Both the position numbers and the translations under genes were made by a program. 12,915 bases of DNA, taken from Pelotomaculum sp. GTDB lineage: Bacteria > Bacillota > Desulfotomaculia > Desulfotomaculales > Pelotomaculaceae. The stretch's first letter is position 1, and each line of letters begins with the position of its first letter. Under the pieces are notes generated by a model. It was not told the DNA's origin, did not search any database, and saw nothing but the letters and a program-made list of their open reading frames with translations. The DNA lies in assembly GCA_022839445.1 (NCBI GenBank), contig JALHFC010000019.1:1-12915 (forward strand), given 5' to 3'. Below are positions 1 through 8,100 of this stretch, piece after piece.

Positions 1-932
1 GTAAAGCCTTTTGCCGTTGCGGCGGCCTGGAGCGCGCCCAGCGGCGTGTTTTCGTCCACAGTGTATTTTGTCCCCGAGTTATATGCAGTTACGCTAAAGG
101 TCTTGTCGGTTGCCAAAGTAACTGCTCCCTCATAAAGCACATCCACAGCCGCCGTCTGCTCGGTGCTGTAAATTTTCAATTCAGAAATGTTCTGCACTGA
201 AAGTCCGGTGGTGGTGGGATACTTTTCGGGACCGTTATACCAGAAATACCAGTATTGGGATTCTGCGGCTAAACGCCAATCCCAGTTGCCAAAGACATGA
301 TAATTCCCCGCAGGTAAATCCTTCATGCCTTCCTTATATGTGGCTTCGGCAAACCAGACCAGGCGCATGCCGTCTGTATAGCCGCTATCCGGGTATTGAC
401 CATCCTTTTGCCAGCAGATCACCATTGGACCTTCGCGGTTAGTGTACTGGTAAATGTTTTTGTATGCAAATGTTTTTTTGAAACCATCACTTGCTTTCAT
501 TTCCAGAGTGTCGCCCTCTGCCATTCCTCCCACCAGGTTGCAGAGATCCTTAAGGTTGGTACCCTTTAAAGCCCCCATATCCTTGGTATCCCAGTTTTGG
601 TCTTCCGCCTCGTTCCAACGGAGCTCCTGTTCGATCTCTTGATCAGGGTCGTCGATAAAGACCGGCCCCTGGTGGTAATAGCGCGTAGTCCCGTCACCCA
701 GGACAGGAATAGAAGTCCCATCGCTCAGTTTGCCGTCTCGCAACTCCTGATAGGTAATGGTTTTTTCAGCAAGAACAGTTTTACCGTCAGAAGCAAGTTT
801 TTTAACGGTAAGCGTTGTTGTCGCCGCCGCAGCTGGTTGGGGCAGTACTGCGGCCAGAGCGAATATTACCGTCAGCAACAGCAGCGCTATGACGGGTAGT
901 GTTTTTTGCCCACACCTAATCAGCCTGTTCAT
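1..932 (-). CDS. Exported surface protein with divergent sulfite-oxidase-like domain, C-terminus cut off by window edge
   Basis: The ATG at 932 follows an AGGGAAGGAG ribosome-binding site, and the frame stays open to base 1, giving about 310 residues without a stop. Residues 1-37 form a signal peptide (basic start, long hydrophobic core, cleavage near AAA-ATTT). Residues about 38-256 read as a divergent sulfite-oxidase/molybdopterin-type fold: KGTNLKDLCNLVGG, then ASDGF, then MRLVWFAEA, ending NISELKIYS. It has no INTWP motif, unlike its neighbours. From about residue 262 a second domain begins (DVLYEGAVTLATDKTFSV, then TPLGALQAAA), which resembles the start of DUF4430/transcobalamin-C-like beta-grasp domains; this is from memory and tentative. 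It is the last visible gene of the leftward operon, 139 nt after the 451-aa gene. Its substrate is not recognisable. It is probably secreted or surface-bound, but any anchor lies outside the window. Confidence 0.75.
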   Translation of the reverse strand, partial: MNRLIRCGQKTLPVIALLLLTVIFALAAVLPQPAAAATTTLTVKKLASDGKTVLAEKTITYQELRDGKLSDGTSIPVLGDGTTRYYHQGPVFIDDPDQEIEQELRWNEAEDQNWDTKDMGALKGTNLKDLCNLVGGMAEGDTLEMKASDGFKKTFAYKNIYQYTNREGPMVICWQKDGQYPDSGYTDGMRLVWFAEATYKEGMKDLPAGNYHVFGNWDWRLAAESQYWYFWYNGPEKYPTTTGLSVQNISELKIYSTEQTAAVDVLYEGAVTLATDKTFSVTAYNSGTKYTVDENTPLGALQAAATAKGF

Positions 933-1071
933 AGTATTACTCCTTCCCTAAAACATATTTTTAAAAATGTTTTTGCCTGGACGCTATGAAGAAGCTGCCG
1001 GGGTCAAAATCCGGCAGCGCAGTCCCCGGCATGACCCGCCACCGCGGGCAACTTATTGGTTGGTTAACCCG
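933..1071 (-). other. Intergenic region with GC-rich hairpin (994-1018)
   Basis: This gap lies between two leftward genes. An 8-bp perfect stem (994-1001 with 1011-1018, 9-nt loop) sits 54 nt after the 451-aa stop codon, and a weaker CCCGC/GCGGG hairpin lies nearer that stop. No U-run follows on the minus strand, so this is not a clear intrinsic terminator. It may be an RNA-stability or processing element, or a partial attenuator that lowers expression of the last gene. An A/T palindrome at about 952-976 lies just upstream of the ribosome-binding site for the gene starting at 932. I see no convincing promoter. Confidence 0.4.
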
Positions 1072-2427
1072 CTACCTAGTTATCGTAATCTGTCTGGTTG
1101 CAACTTCGTAGCCCACCGCTGCTCCCAATGTTTCGCTGATGAAACGCAATGGGACAAATGTGCGCCCGGATACAATCACCGGAGCACAATCGATGGCCTG
1201 TTGCAAACCGTTAACCCAAACCTTGCTGGAGCCAATATGGAGAACAATTTCTTTCCCCTTGGCAGAGATGGTTACCTGCCTGGTTTCTGGTTTCCAGCCG
1301 ACCCCGGCGCCCAAAGCCTCGCTGACAAAACGCACCGGCACCAACGTGCGCCCGGCTTGGGCGCTAATATAAGGCGCTGCTTCCAGGGGGAAGATGACGC
1401 CGTTGACGCTTGCCTCCGTTAGGCCGACAGTGAGCTTGATCAGTAGCGGTCCACCACCTTTACCAACCGGTCCAGTATCGTCCGCTACAGCGCCGGCAAC
1501 CTGGAAGTTGAAGGTGGCGACATCGCTGTCCAGCTTGCCGGGGCCAATGGTAACTGCTTTGATAGTGGTATTCTTGTTGATCGGTCCGATGGGGCGGTTA
1601 ATGGCGCCCAAAACATCGGCCCGGGCTGCCCACCAGCGGCTGGCGACCCAGTTGTACATTGGGCTGTTAATATCCGGTATGCTACCGTCTGTAGTATAAT
1701 AGATCTTGTCATCGTCGCTTTGGATGTTGCTTAAGGCCACCATAGTCCCTGCCGGTACCGGGCCGCCGTCCGGATTTGCCTGCGGCGCGTCCCATTTTTT
1801 CGGCTCGATAGTCAGCGCTTCGATTTTATTTAGGTTTTTGATAAATAAATTTCCCGTCTGCTCGGTAACTGCCCGCTGCCCCAGCATCAGCTGCAAAGAA
1901 TTTAGGTCATTCATATAGCTGGGGTTGTCACTGCCTTCCACACTCTGCAAGCTGATAATGGGCGCAACCTCCAACTTGCCCGACGGCGCGCCGGGCAGGT
2001 GTCCATCGCTGTCGCTGCCACCGGCTTTGAAATTGGGGAACAGGTAACGCTTGTCCTCCAACAGTTCCTTCACTGTGAGTGTCACGGTGTAACCATCAAC
2101 AGAGGAAAACCTGATCAACTTTGCCTCACCGGTTATTCCTGCTATGTCGAACAGGTCACGCAGTAAAACTCCTTTTCCCACGCACCACCTTTTAGTGGGC
2201 CAGGTGTTAATGCAACTGTACATAAACTGGTGTTGTTCCATTCCCTCTAGTTGTTTTAGGGTAAATGTCACCTGGCTTTTTACCCCATCGCCGGTGATTT
2301 CCAGCGTGTCTGACGCGGCCAGGGCGGGCGCCGGCGATACCAGGTTAAGCATACCGACAAGCAGCAACCAACCAAGGATGGTGAACAAAAACCCATAGGA
2401 TCTTAAATACCTGTCATTTGGCGCCAA
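1072..2427 (-). CDS. Exported protein: sulfite-oxidase-like, chitobiase-C-like and two copper-amine-oxidase-N repeats (451 aa)
   Basis: The start is TTG at 2427, 7 nt after an AAAGGGGG ribosome-binding site. Residues 1-38 are a signal peptide (ALA-ASD cleavage). Residues about 41-206 have the sulfite-oxidase/molybdopterin-domain pattern LEITGDGV...INTWPTKRW...LIRFSSVDGY...MLGQRAVTEQT...IEALT. Residues about 208-310 form a chitobiase/hexosaminidase C-terminal-like module (YYTTDGS, SPMYNW, SRWW). Residues about 330-451 hold two tandem copper-amine-oxidase-N1 repeats (RTLVPVRFVSEALGAGVGW and RTFVPLRFISETLGAAVGY), a wall-associated module of Gram-positive surface proteins. Cys72 (YSCINTWP) occupies the place of the molybdopterin-cofactor cysteine; the paralogues here have Ser or Thr. 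No catalytic copper domain is present. The gene follows the DUF2149 gene by 57 nt in the same operon. It is likely a wall-bound binding protein of unknown ligand; enzymatic activity is doubtful. Confidence 0.85.
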   Translation of the reverse strand: MAPNDRYLRSYGFLFTILGWLLLVGMLNLVSPAPALAASDTLEITGDGVKSQVTFTLKQLEGMEQHQFMYSCINTWPTKRWCVGKGVLLRDLFDIAGITGEAKLIRFSSVDGYTVTLTVKELLEDKRYLFPNFKAGGSDSDGHLPGAPSGKLEVAPIISLQSVEGSDNPSYMNDLNSLQLMLGQRAVTEQTGNLFIKNLNKIEALTIEPKKWDAPQANPDGGPVPAGTMVALSNIQSDDDKIYYTTDGSIPDINSPMYNWVASRWWAARADVLGAINRPIGPINKNTTIKAVTIGPGKLDSDVATFNFQVAGAVADDTGPVGKGGGPLLIKLTVGLTEASVNGVIFPLEAAPYISAQAGRTLVPVRFVSEALGAGVGWKPETRQVTISAKGKEIVLHIGSSKVWVNGLQQAIDCAPVIVSGRTFVPLRFISETLGAAVGYEVATRQITITR

Positions 2428-2484
2428 TAAGATTCCCCCTTTCTTATGGACAGCAGGTAATAAGCCAACCCCCGGGGCTTAAGA

Positions 2485-2793
2485 CTAGTCGGTTAGCATG
2501 AACAGTTGCCCCGTTGCAGGGTCTTTATAGACAGTGCCCATCCTTTCGTAGAGTTCACCAACGCCTTGGGTCTTAATTAAATCTTCACGTATCGCTGGTG
2601 TTTCAGTCACCTCCTTGCCTTGTTTTAAATCAACCCGTTGCGGCTGGCCGAGATCGACATTCCAGTAAATGGCCAGCGCAAGCATCAAACCGCAAGCAAA
2701 GACCAACATGGCATCCACGATATTGATGGCGCCCTCCAGGGGATTTACTTCCTCGTCCCTCCAACGCCTTTTACCCCTCAACCCGCCGTCCAC
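2485..2793 (-). CDS. DUF2149 family protein, ExbD/TolR-like partner of the channel subunit
   Basis: I place the start at GTG 2793, which lies 7 nt after a perfect GGAGGTG; a TTG at 2799 is only 1 nt from that site. The product is 102 aa. Residues about 17-42 contain NPLEGAINIVDAMLVFACGL, one N-terminal membrane helix whose Asp27 matches the essential helix Asp of ExbD, TolR and MotB (compare the ExbD pattern IDVMLVLLIIFM). The rest is a short external domain ending VYKDPATGQLFMLTD, typical of DUF2149, a family I recall next to MotA/TolQ/ExbB genes in methanogens. The gene overlaps the channel gene by 23 nt, so the two are very likely translated together and form one complex. Inferred role: the proton-carrying, periplasm-facing half of a proton-driven motor. 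The family itself has no proven function that I know of. Confidence 0.8.
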   Translation of the reverse strand: MDGGLRGKRRWRDEEVNPLEGAINIVDAMLVFACGLMLALAIYWNVDLGQPQRVDLKQGKEVTETPAIREDLIKTQGVGELYERMGTVYKDPATGQLFMLTD

Positions 2794-3421
2794 GGGCAAA
2801 CACCTCCATAATGCTTTCCATCAAGGCCTCCAGGGAACTTAGATAATCCTCATACCAGCGTTTTCGCAGCCGGGAAACGGCAAAAGCGATGCCCCCGGCG
2901 GCCAAACCGGTTACCGTGGCGTCAAAGGCTGTCAGCAGAGAATCAGCCAGCGTTTTAGTGTCACCTTGACCCAGGGCGATTAACCCCGGACCCAGCGGGA
3001 TCAGGGTGGCCATCAAACCTAACATGGGCCCCAGGCGTGTTACCAGGTCCGTCTTGTTAGTAACCTTAGCGTAATGCAGTTCTTCGCTGGCCAGTAGACG
3101 GCGCGCCAGGGCTTGCAGGGAGGCGGCGGGCAAATCACCGTGCCTGATCAGCTCGCCCAAAGCAGTTTTTTGGCGGCGGAACAGGGAACTGCACTCAATT
3201 TGCTCCATAATCTCACCGGCGCTTTTCATCTGAAAGGCGTTGATCAACTCCGGTACATTTACCTTTGCCCGGCGCCTTACGGTAAATATTTCTACCAACA
3301 AAGAGCCTAACTCTACCACCGATAAGGCTAACAGCAGTAGCAAAACGGCGATGGTGGGCATTAGCAGGCCATAGGAAATGGCATGCATCGTATCCTTTAA
3401 GGGTACTAAAACTGCTGTCAA
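2771..3421 (-). CDS. MotA/TolQ/ExbB proton channel family protein (216 aa)
   Basis: This is an integral membrane subunit of a proton-channel motor. There are three hydrophobic segments: about residues 17-47, 130-152 and 163-185. The diagnostic C-terminal pair is present: RLGPMLGLMATLIPLGPGL, then LLTAFDATVTGLAAGGIAF followed by basic RLRKRWYED, matching the ExbB/TolQ pattern (GxxGTVxG, then TAxGLxxAIPA). A charged cytoplasmic loop (about 50-125) lies between the first and second helices, as in ExbB. The start is TTG at 3421, with GGTGAG 5 nt upstream and 6 nt after the 536-aa stop codon. An alternative ATG at 3388 has AAAGGA 4 nt upstream and would remove 11 residues. The gene is sandwiched between a membrane-anchored surface protein and the overlapping DUF2149 gene. 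Flagellar stator and TolQ roles are unlikely because no flagellar or Tol genes are nearby. Confidence 0.88.
   Translation of the reverse strand: MTAVLVPLKDTMHAISYGLLMPTIAVLLLLLALSVVELGSLLVEIFTVRRRAKVNVPELINAFQMKSAGEIMEQIECSSLFRRQKTALGELIRHGDLPAASLQALARRLLASEELHYAKVTNKTDLVTRLGPMLGLMATLIPLGPGLIALGQGDTKTLADSLLTAFDATVTGLAAGGIAFAVSRLRKRWYEDYLSSLEALMESIMEVFARGRRVEG
2801..2807 (-). promoter_or_regulatory. Ribosome-binding site deciding the DUF2149 start
   Basis: The minus strand reads GGAGGTG here, inside the 3' end of the channel gene. It is 7 nt from GTG 2793 and 1 nt from TTG 2799, which favours GTG as the DUF2149 start. It implies reinitiation or coupled translation with the channel gene. Confidence 0.7.
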
Positions 3422-3427
3422 TTCATC

Positions 3428-5038
3428 TCACCGCTCCCTCAAATATTCTGCGTATCCTTTAACAGCTCCTAAAAGAAAGAAAAACAAAAGGATAGTAGCC
3501 GCATAAACCCCTTTATGGTCCTCCGCAATTTTTAGCGGTAGCGGCACAGTGTCGGCCGACATTTCAAATACCTGCGAGGCCACGTCTTCCTGTTGGATCC
3601 CGGCGTCGCCGGGTGTTTGTCCAGCAGCCAGGTCCTCCCTCTTAGCCAGGTATTGCAACCTCTCTTCCGGTAAGGGAGGGCCGGGTGGCGCCCCAGTTGT
3701 CTCAGGTCCTATCTCATCCTTTTCTGCCGGTGTCGGTTCGCGCTCCGGTGGCTGATGATCCAGGGAAGCAGTTACCGGAGGGGCTACCACCTGTCCGCCT
3801 TCTTCTTCATCCGGCCGGTTCACAACGCAGGCAGCTGTGTGCCCACTGGCGACCGCAGTCACAGTAATGACAGCCGTGCCCGGGCCGACTACCGTTACCA
3901 GGCCCCGGTTGTCCACGGTGGCCACCCTGGTGTCGTTGGACCTCCAGGTTACCCTCTGGTCGGCAGCGTTAAATGGAGTTATAGTTGCCGTCAACCGCAA
4001 GCTCCCGCCGATGGGAAGGTCAATTGTGCTCCTGTCCAGGGTCACCCCGGTGGGCGGTCCGCCCGGGACCTTCGTCGGGTCCACTGCTTTGCCCGTGAGA
4101 TCAGCTGTGAAGGTAAAGGTGACTACATCGCTGTCCTCCTTGCCGGGGCCAATGGTAATCATTTTAATCACGGTATCCTCTTTAACTTCAATCGGTTGAT
4201 TAATACCTTCCAAATCATCTCTTAGATCCCACCAGCGGCTGGCGCTCCAGTTAAACATCGGGCTATGTACTGTCGGGGTGCTGCCGTCCGTGGTGTAATG
4301 AATTTTGTCCTCATTGCTATGCTTGTTGCTTAATTCGATTTTAGTCCCCATAGGCACAACCGTTTCGCTGGGGATATTCGCCTTCGGGCTGTCCCATTTT
4401 TCCGGGGTGGCAGTGAGCGCCTCGATCCGGCTTACATACTTTAAAAACAAATTATTTGTCTGCTCCGTTACAGCCCGTTGTCCTATGACCAGCAGCAGCG
4501 CGTCCCGGTCGTTCATCTTGCCGGGATCGTCGCTGCCCTCGACGCTTTGCAGGGCTAGGATGGGCTCTACCTCCAAAGCGTCTGCGGACGAACCGGGAAT
4601 GCTCCCATCATTGGGGTGATGTTCCCTTAACCCTGGGAAATAATAACGGTTGTCTTCCAACAGTTCCTTTGCCGTAAGGGTCAAGTCATAACCATCGCCG
4701 GACACGAATCTAATTAGGGCAACATCCTCTTTGAGCCCTGCCAGGTCAAGCAATTTTCTTAGATTTACCCCTTTGGCCGTGTACCAGCGCTTGGTCGGCC
4801 AGGTGTTGATGGTGCTGTAGACGTGCTCATACTGCTCCATTGCCGCTAGCTCAGCCAGGGTGAAGGTCAACGGGACGGCTACCCCGTCCCCGGTTATTTC
4901 CAGTGATTGTGTCTGGGCGGCAAGGGCCGTCGCCGGCGCAGTCAAGTTATACATAAAAGCAGGCAGCAACAGGGCCAGCAAAAGTAGGGTGGACCTGCCA
5001 AAACATTTAAACAACCTGGAATGAACAACCTGCGCCAT
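3428..5038 (-). CDS. Membrane-tethered exported protein: sulfite-oxidase-like, chitobiase-C-like, Ig-like (BIG2), Pro/Glu linker, C-terminal TM (536 aa)
   Basis: The ATG at 5038 lies 7 nt after AAAGGA. Residues 1-41 are a signal peptide (ALAA-QTQ). Residues about 44-210 are the sulfite-oxidase-like core (LEITGDGV, STINTWPTKRW, GDGYDLTLTAKELL, VIGQRAVTEQT), with Thr in place of the cofactor Cys. Residues about 212-313 are the chitobiase-C-like module (HYTTDGS, SPMFNW, SRWW). Residues about 330-407 are a bacterial Ig-like group 2 domain (VTLDRSTIDLPIGGSLRLTA, VTWRSNDTRVATVD, GTAVITVTA). Residues about 408-505 are a disordered, Pro/Glu-rich linker. Residues about 511-528 are a membrane helix (VYAATILLFFFLLGAVKGYA) ending in a basic tail, so the body faces outward. 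The next gene, 6 nt downstream, encodes the ExbB-like channel, so this protein is the natural candidate for the membrane partner of that motor. Ligand unknown. Confidence 0.85.
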   Translation of the reverse strand: MAQVVHSRLFKCFGRSTLLLLALLLPAFMYNLTAPATALAAQTQSLEITGDGVAVPLTFTLAELAAMEQYEHVYSTINTWPTKRWYTAKGVNLRKLLDLAGLKEDVALIRFVSGDGYDLTLTAKELLEDNRYYFPGLREHHPNDGSIPGSSADALEVEPILALQSVEGSDDPGKMNDRDALLLVIGQRAVTEQTNNLFLKYVSRIEALTATPEKWDSPKANIPSETVVPMGTKIELSNKHSNEDKIHYTTDGSTPTVHSPMFNWSASRWWDLRDDLEGINQPIEVKEDTVIKMITIGPGKEDSDVVTFTFTADLTGKAVDPTKVPGGPPTGVTLDRSTIDLPIGGSLRLTATITPFNAADQRVTWRSNDTRVATVDNRGLVTVVGPGTAVITVTAVASGHTAACVVNRPDEEEGGQVVAPPVTASLDHQPPEREPTPAEKDEIGPETTGAPPGPPLPEERLQYLAKREDLAAGQTPGDAGIQQEDVASQVFEMSADTVPLPLKIAEDHKGVYAATILLFFFLLGAVKGYAEYLRER

Positions 5039-5117
5039 CCTAATTTCCTTTCATGCATGCTATAACAGCATATGATAACGCCTTATTTTTTAGAAAAAGA
5101 ATCCTTACCCAATCTTC

Positions 5118-8100
5118 CTACCCCTTTGGCATTGCCTTAACCATGACTGTTGCGGCTTCGGCTCTGGTAGCGTTATTCCGGGGCAGGACAGTGTTGCCGG
5201 GATACCCGTTGATCAACCCCTGCTTTACTGCTGTGGTAACGGCGGCCCGCGCCCAGTCTGAAATATCACTGCTGTCTTCGAAAGACGTACCCTCTGCCGC
5301 CGGAGGCAGTTGGAGCGAATTTACAACCATGACAGCCATTTGCTCGCGGGTAATCTGATCATCCGGCCCAAAAGTATCCGCGTCATAGCCGTTAACAATT
5401 CCGTAATGTACTGCCGTGGCTACAGCGTCCTGCGCCCAGTGACCGGCAGTGTCGGCAAAGATTTTGCCGCCGTGGGGCGCCAGTACAAAAGCTTTGCCAA
5501 GGATAGTGACAAATTCCGCCCTAGTTATATTAATATCGGGTTTGAATGTGCTGTCCGGGTAACCGCCGACAGCCCCCTTGGCGACTAGCTGCCTGATGCT
5601 GTCCTCTGCCCAGTGCCCGGCAATGTCGGTTAGTGAAGCCCCTTCCTGCGCCATTACCGTAAATTTAGCGCAGCGCTCCGTCTGGACGGCAATGGTATTG
5701 CCGGATACCATGCCTCCGAGGATGATCCACCTGCCCTTGGCTTCATCATAATAATAGATGGCCGGATTCGCACCTTTTTTGGGGGCGCCGGGATCGAAGC
5801 CGAGTGTGATGGTAACAGGCTTATTAAAGCTGTAGCCGGCCTTACCGTCCACAGCGCACCCGTACACGCCGCTGATAATCTTGCACCCGGCAGGCGCAGC
5901 GGGCGGACTGGCCACACGCTCTATCGTAACACTAAGCGGGATAGCCCCGGCCAGCGCGCCGGCCGGTATCTCCAACACAGCCTCATCCCCGAGGTTAACC
6001 ATGCCGCCAATGGCAGGTGTAATTAATTCCACGGCGCCCGGCTGCAGAAGGACCAGCACGGCGAACTTGGCGCAGCGGTCCGTCTTGACGGCAATGGTGT
6101 TGCCGGATACCATGCCACCGAGGTTGATCCACCGCCCCTTGTCTTCTTCGTAGGAGTGGACGGCCGGAATCTCGCTTTCGCTAAGAGCGCCGGGATCGAA
6201 TTTAAATATAATGGTAACGGCCTTATTAAAGACATAGTTGGTCTTGCCGTCCACATTGCACCCGTACACGCCGCTGATAATCTTGCGCCCGGCAGGCGTA
6301 GCGGGCGGGGTGGTCACATGCTCTATCAAAACACTAACCGGAACAGTCCCGGTCAACGCGCCGGCCGGTATCTCCAGCACGACCTCATCCCCGAGGCTTA
6401 TCGTGCCACCTTGATCGGGCGCAACCTGATCTCCGGCGCTGACTGTAGTTTCCGTTACTTTGTAGACAAACTCAGCAATATTACTGTTCGATTTACCAGG
6501 ACCGATAGTGACGGCCCTAATGGTGGTGTCTTTGGTCAGCTCTATTGGATGGTTGATTTCAGATACAGTTTCCCCACCCCGCGCCGGCCACCACCGTTTG
6601 GCAATCCAGTTATACATCGGGCTGTTCAGGGTTGGGGCGCTTCCATCGGTGGTGTAATAAATTTTATCCAGGTCCATATTGCTATTAGTGAGGCTTACCA
6701 GGGTACCGGCAGGTACGGCGCCGCCGCCGGGATCAGCCTGTGGTTTGTCCCATTTCCCCGGTGTGGAGGAACTGACTTCTACCTTATTCACATATTTTAC
6801 GAACAGAGGACCGGTCTGCTCGGTAACTGCCCTTTGACCCAGCATCAACATCAGGCCGTTTGAATCATTCATATAGGAAGGATTGTCAGTGCCGTCGGCG
6901 CTCTTTAAGGCCAAAATGGCTTCCACCTCAACCGCGCCTGACGCGTCGCCGGGGATATGCCCTTCAATACCGCCGGTCATAAAATGTGGGAAAAAGTAAC
7001 GGGTGTCCCTTAATAACTCCTGGACCGTGAGCGTTAAATAATAGCCGTCGCTGGAAAATAGCCTCACTTGCCGGGCGCTTCCATTCATCCCTGCCGCTTC
7101 AAGCAGATCCCACAAACTGACGCCTTTTCCCACACACCACCTTTTGGAAGGCCAGGTGTTAATGCTGCTGTACACATTTTGGCATTGAACCATTTCTTCC
7201 AGTTGCGCCCGGGTATACTTTTTGGCGGTAGTTACCCCGTCGCCGGTGATTTCCAACACAACGTCACCTTCCGGAACCTGCCCGCCGTCCGCAGTAACCT
7301 TTTGAATCACTGTGGCGTCTAGATATCCATCGGCTAGGACAGTTATCTCATAGTCGCCGGCGCTGTCAAACACGCCGGCGTCAATGGTGATTACCCCTGC
7401 CGCAATGTTATATTTGCCGTTAACGGAGGCGCCGTTAACTTTTATACCGGTGATGGCCAGGCGCCAATCCGGATCATCGGTGAAAGTTATCTCTATCACT
7501 TTTCCCATGGTGTTGCCGGTGGTATCGGCAGTTAGGGCCGGAGGGGCAGCGGCCTCTTCCCCCACCACCAGGGTAAAATCGCGCTTGACGGTCTTGGCCG
7601 GGACCGCGCTATCGGTAACAGTTACTGTAAAAACAAATGCGCCGCTTTCAGTTGGGATTCCCACTAGCGCTTCGCCGTCTAGGACCATACCTGCCGGCAG
7701 GGCCCCCTCAGTGACAGCGAAGTTGTAGGGAGGAGTCCCGCCTGCCACCGGAAAGGTGTGACCGGCATAAGCCCGGTCCTTAACTGCCCGGGCCGGGTTA
7801 TCACTTTTAATAGATAACGGAATCCGGTACCAAAAGGTAGCAATGTCGCTGTCCAGGCGCCCGGGCCCGGTGACTAAGGCTTTGATGACGGTGTTCCCAG
7901 TAATTTCAACCGGGCGGTTAATTTCATCCAGCACATCCCCCCGTGTGGACCACCAGCGGCTGGCAATCCAGTTATACATGGGGCTAAGGATGGTTGGATC
8001 GCTGCCGTCTGTGGTGTAGTGGACCTTGTCCTCGTCGTTATAAAGACTATTTAGCCTGATCATGGTCCCCACCTGAACCTCACCAGGTTCCGGTACAGCT

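Noticed and set aside
1072..2427. Functional sulfite oxidase, copper amine oxidase or chitobiase
   Set aside because: The copper-amine-oxidase-N and chitobiase-C modules are only accessory domains without catalytic parts, and the molybdopterin Cys is kept in just one of four copies.
5057..5071. Small inverted repeat between the 1226-aa and 536-aa genes
   Set aside because: Only a 5-bp stem without a U-run; too weak to call a terminator.
6156..6863. Long plus-strand open frames opposite the surface genes (also 967-1422 and 3755-4225)
   Set aside because: They are antisense to well-supported exported proteins, have low-complexity non-family sequences and lack convincing ribosome-binding sites.
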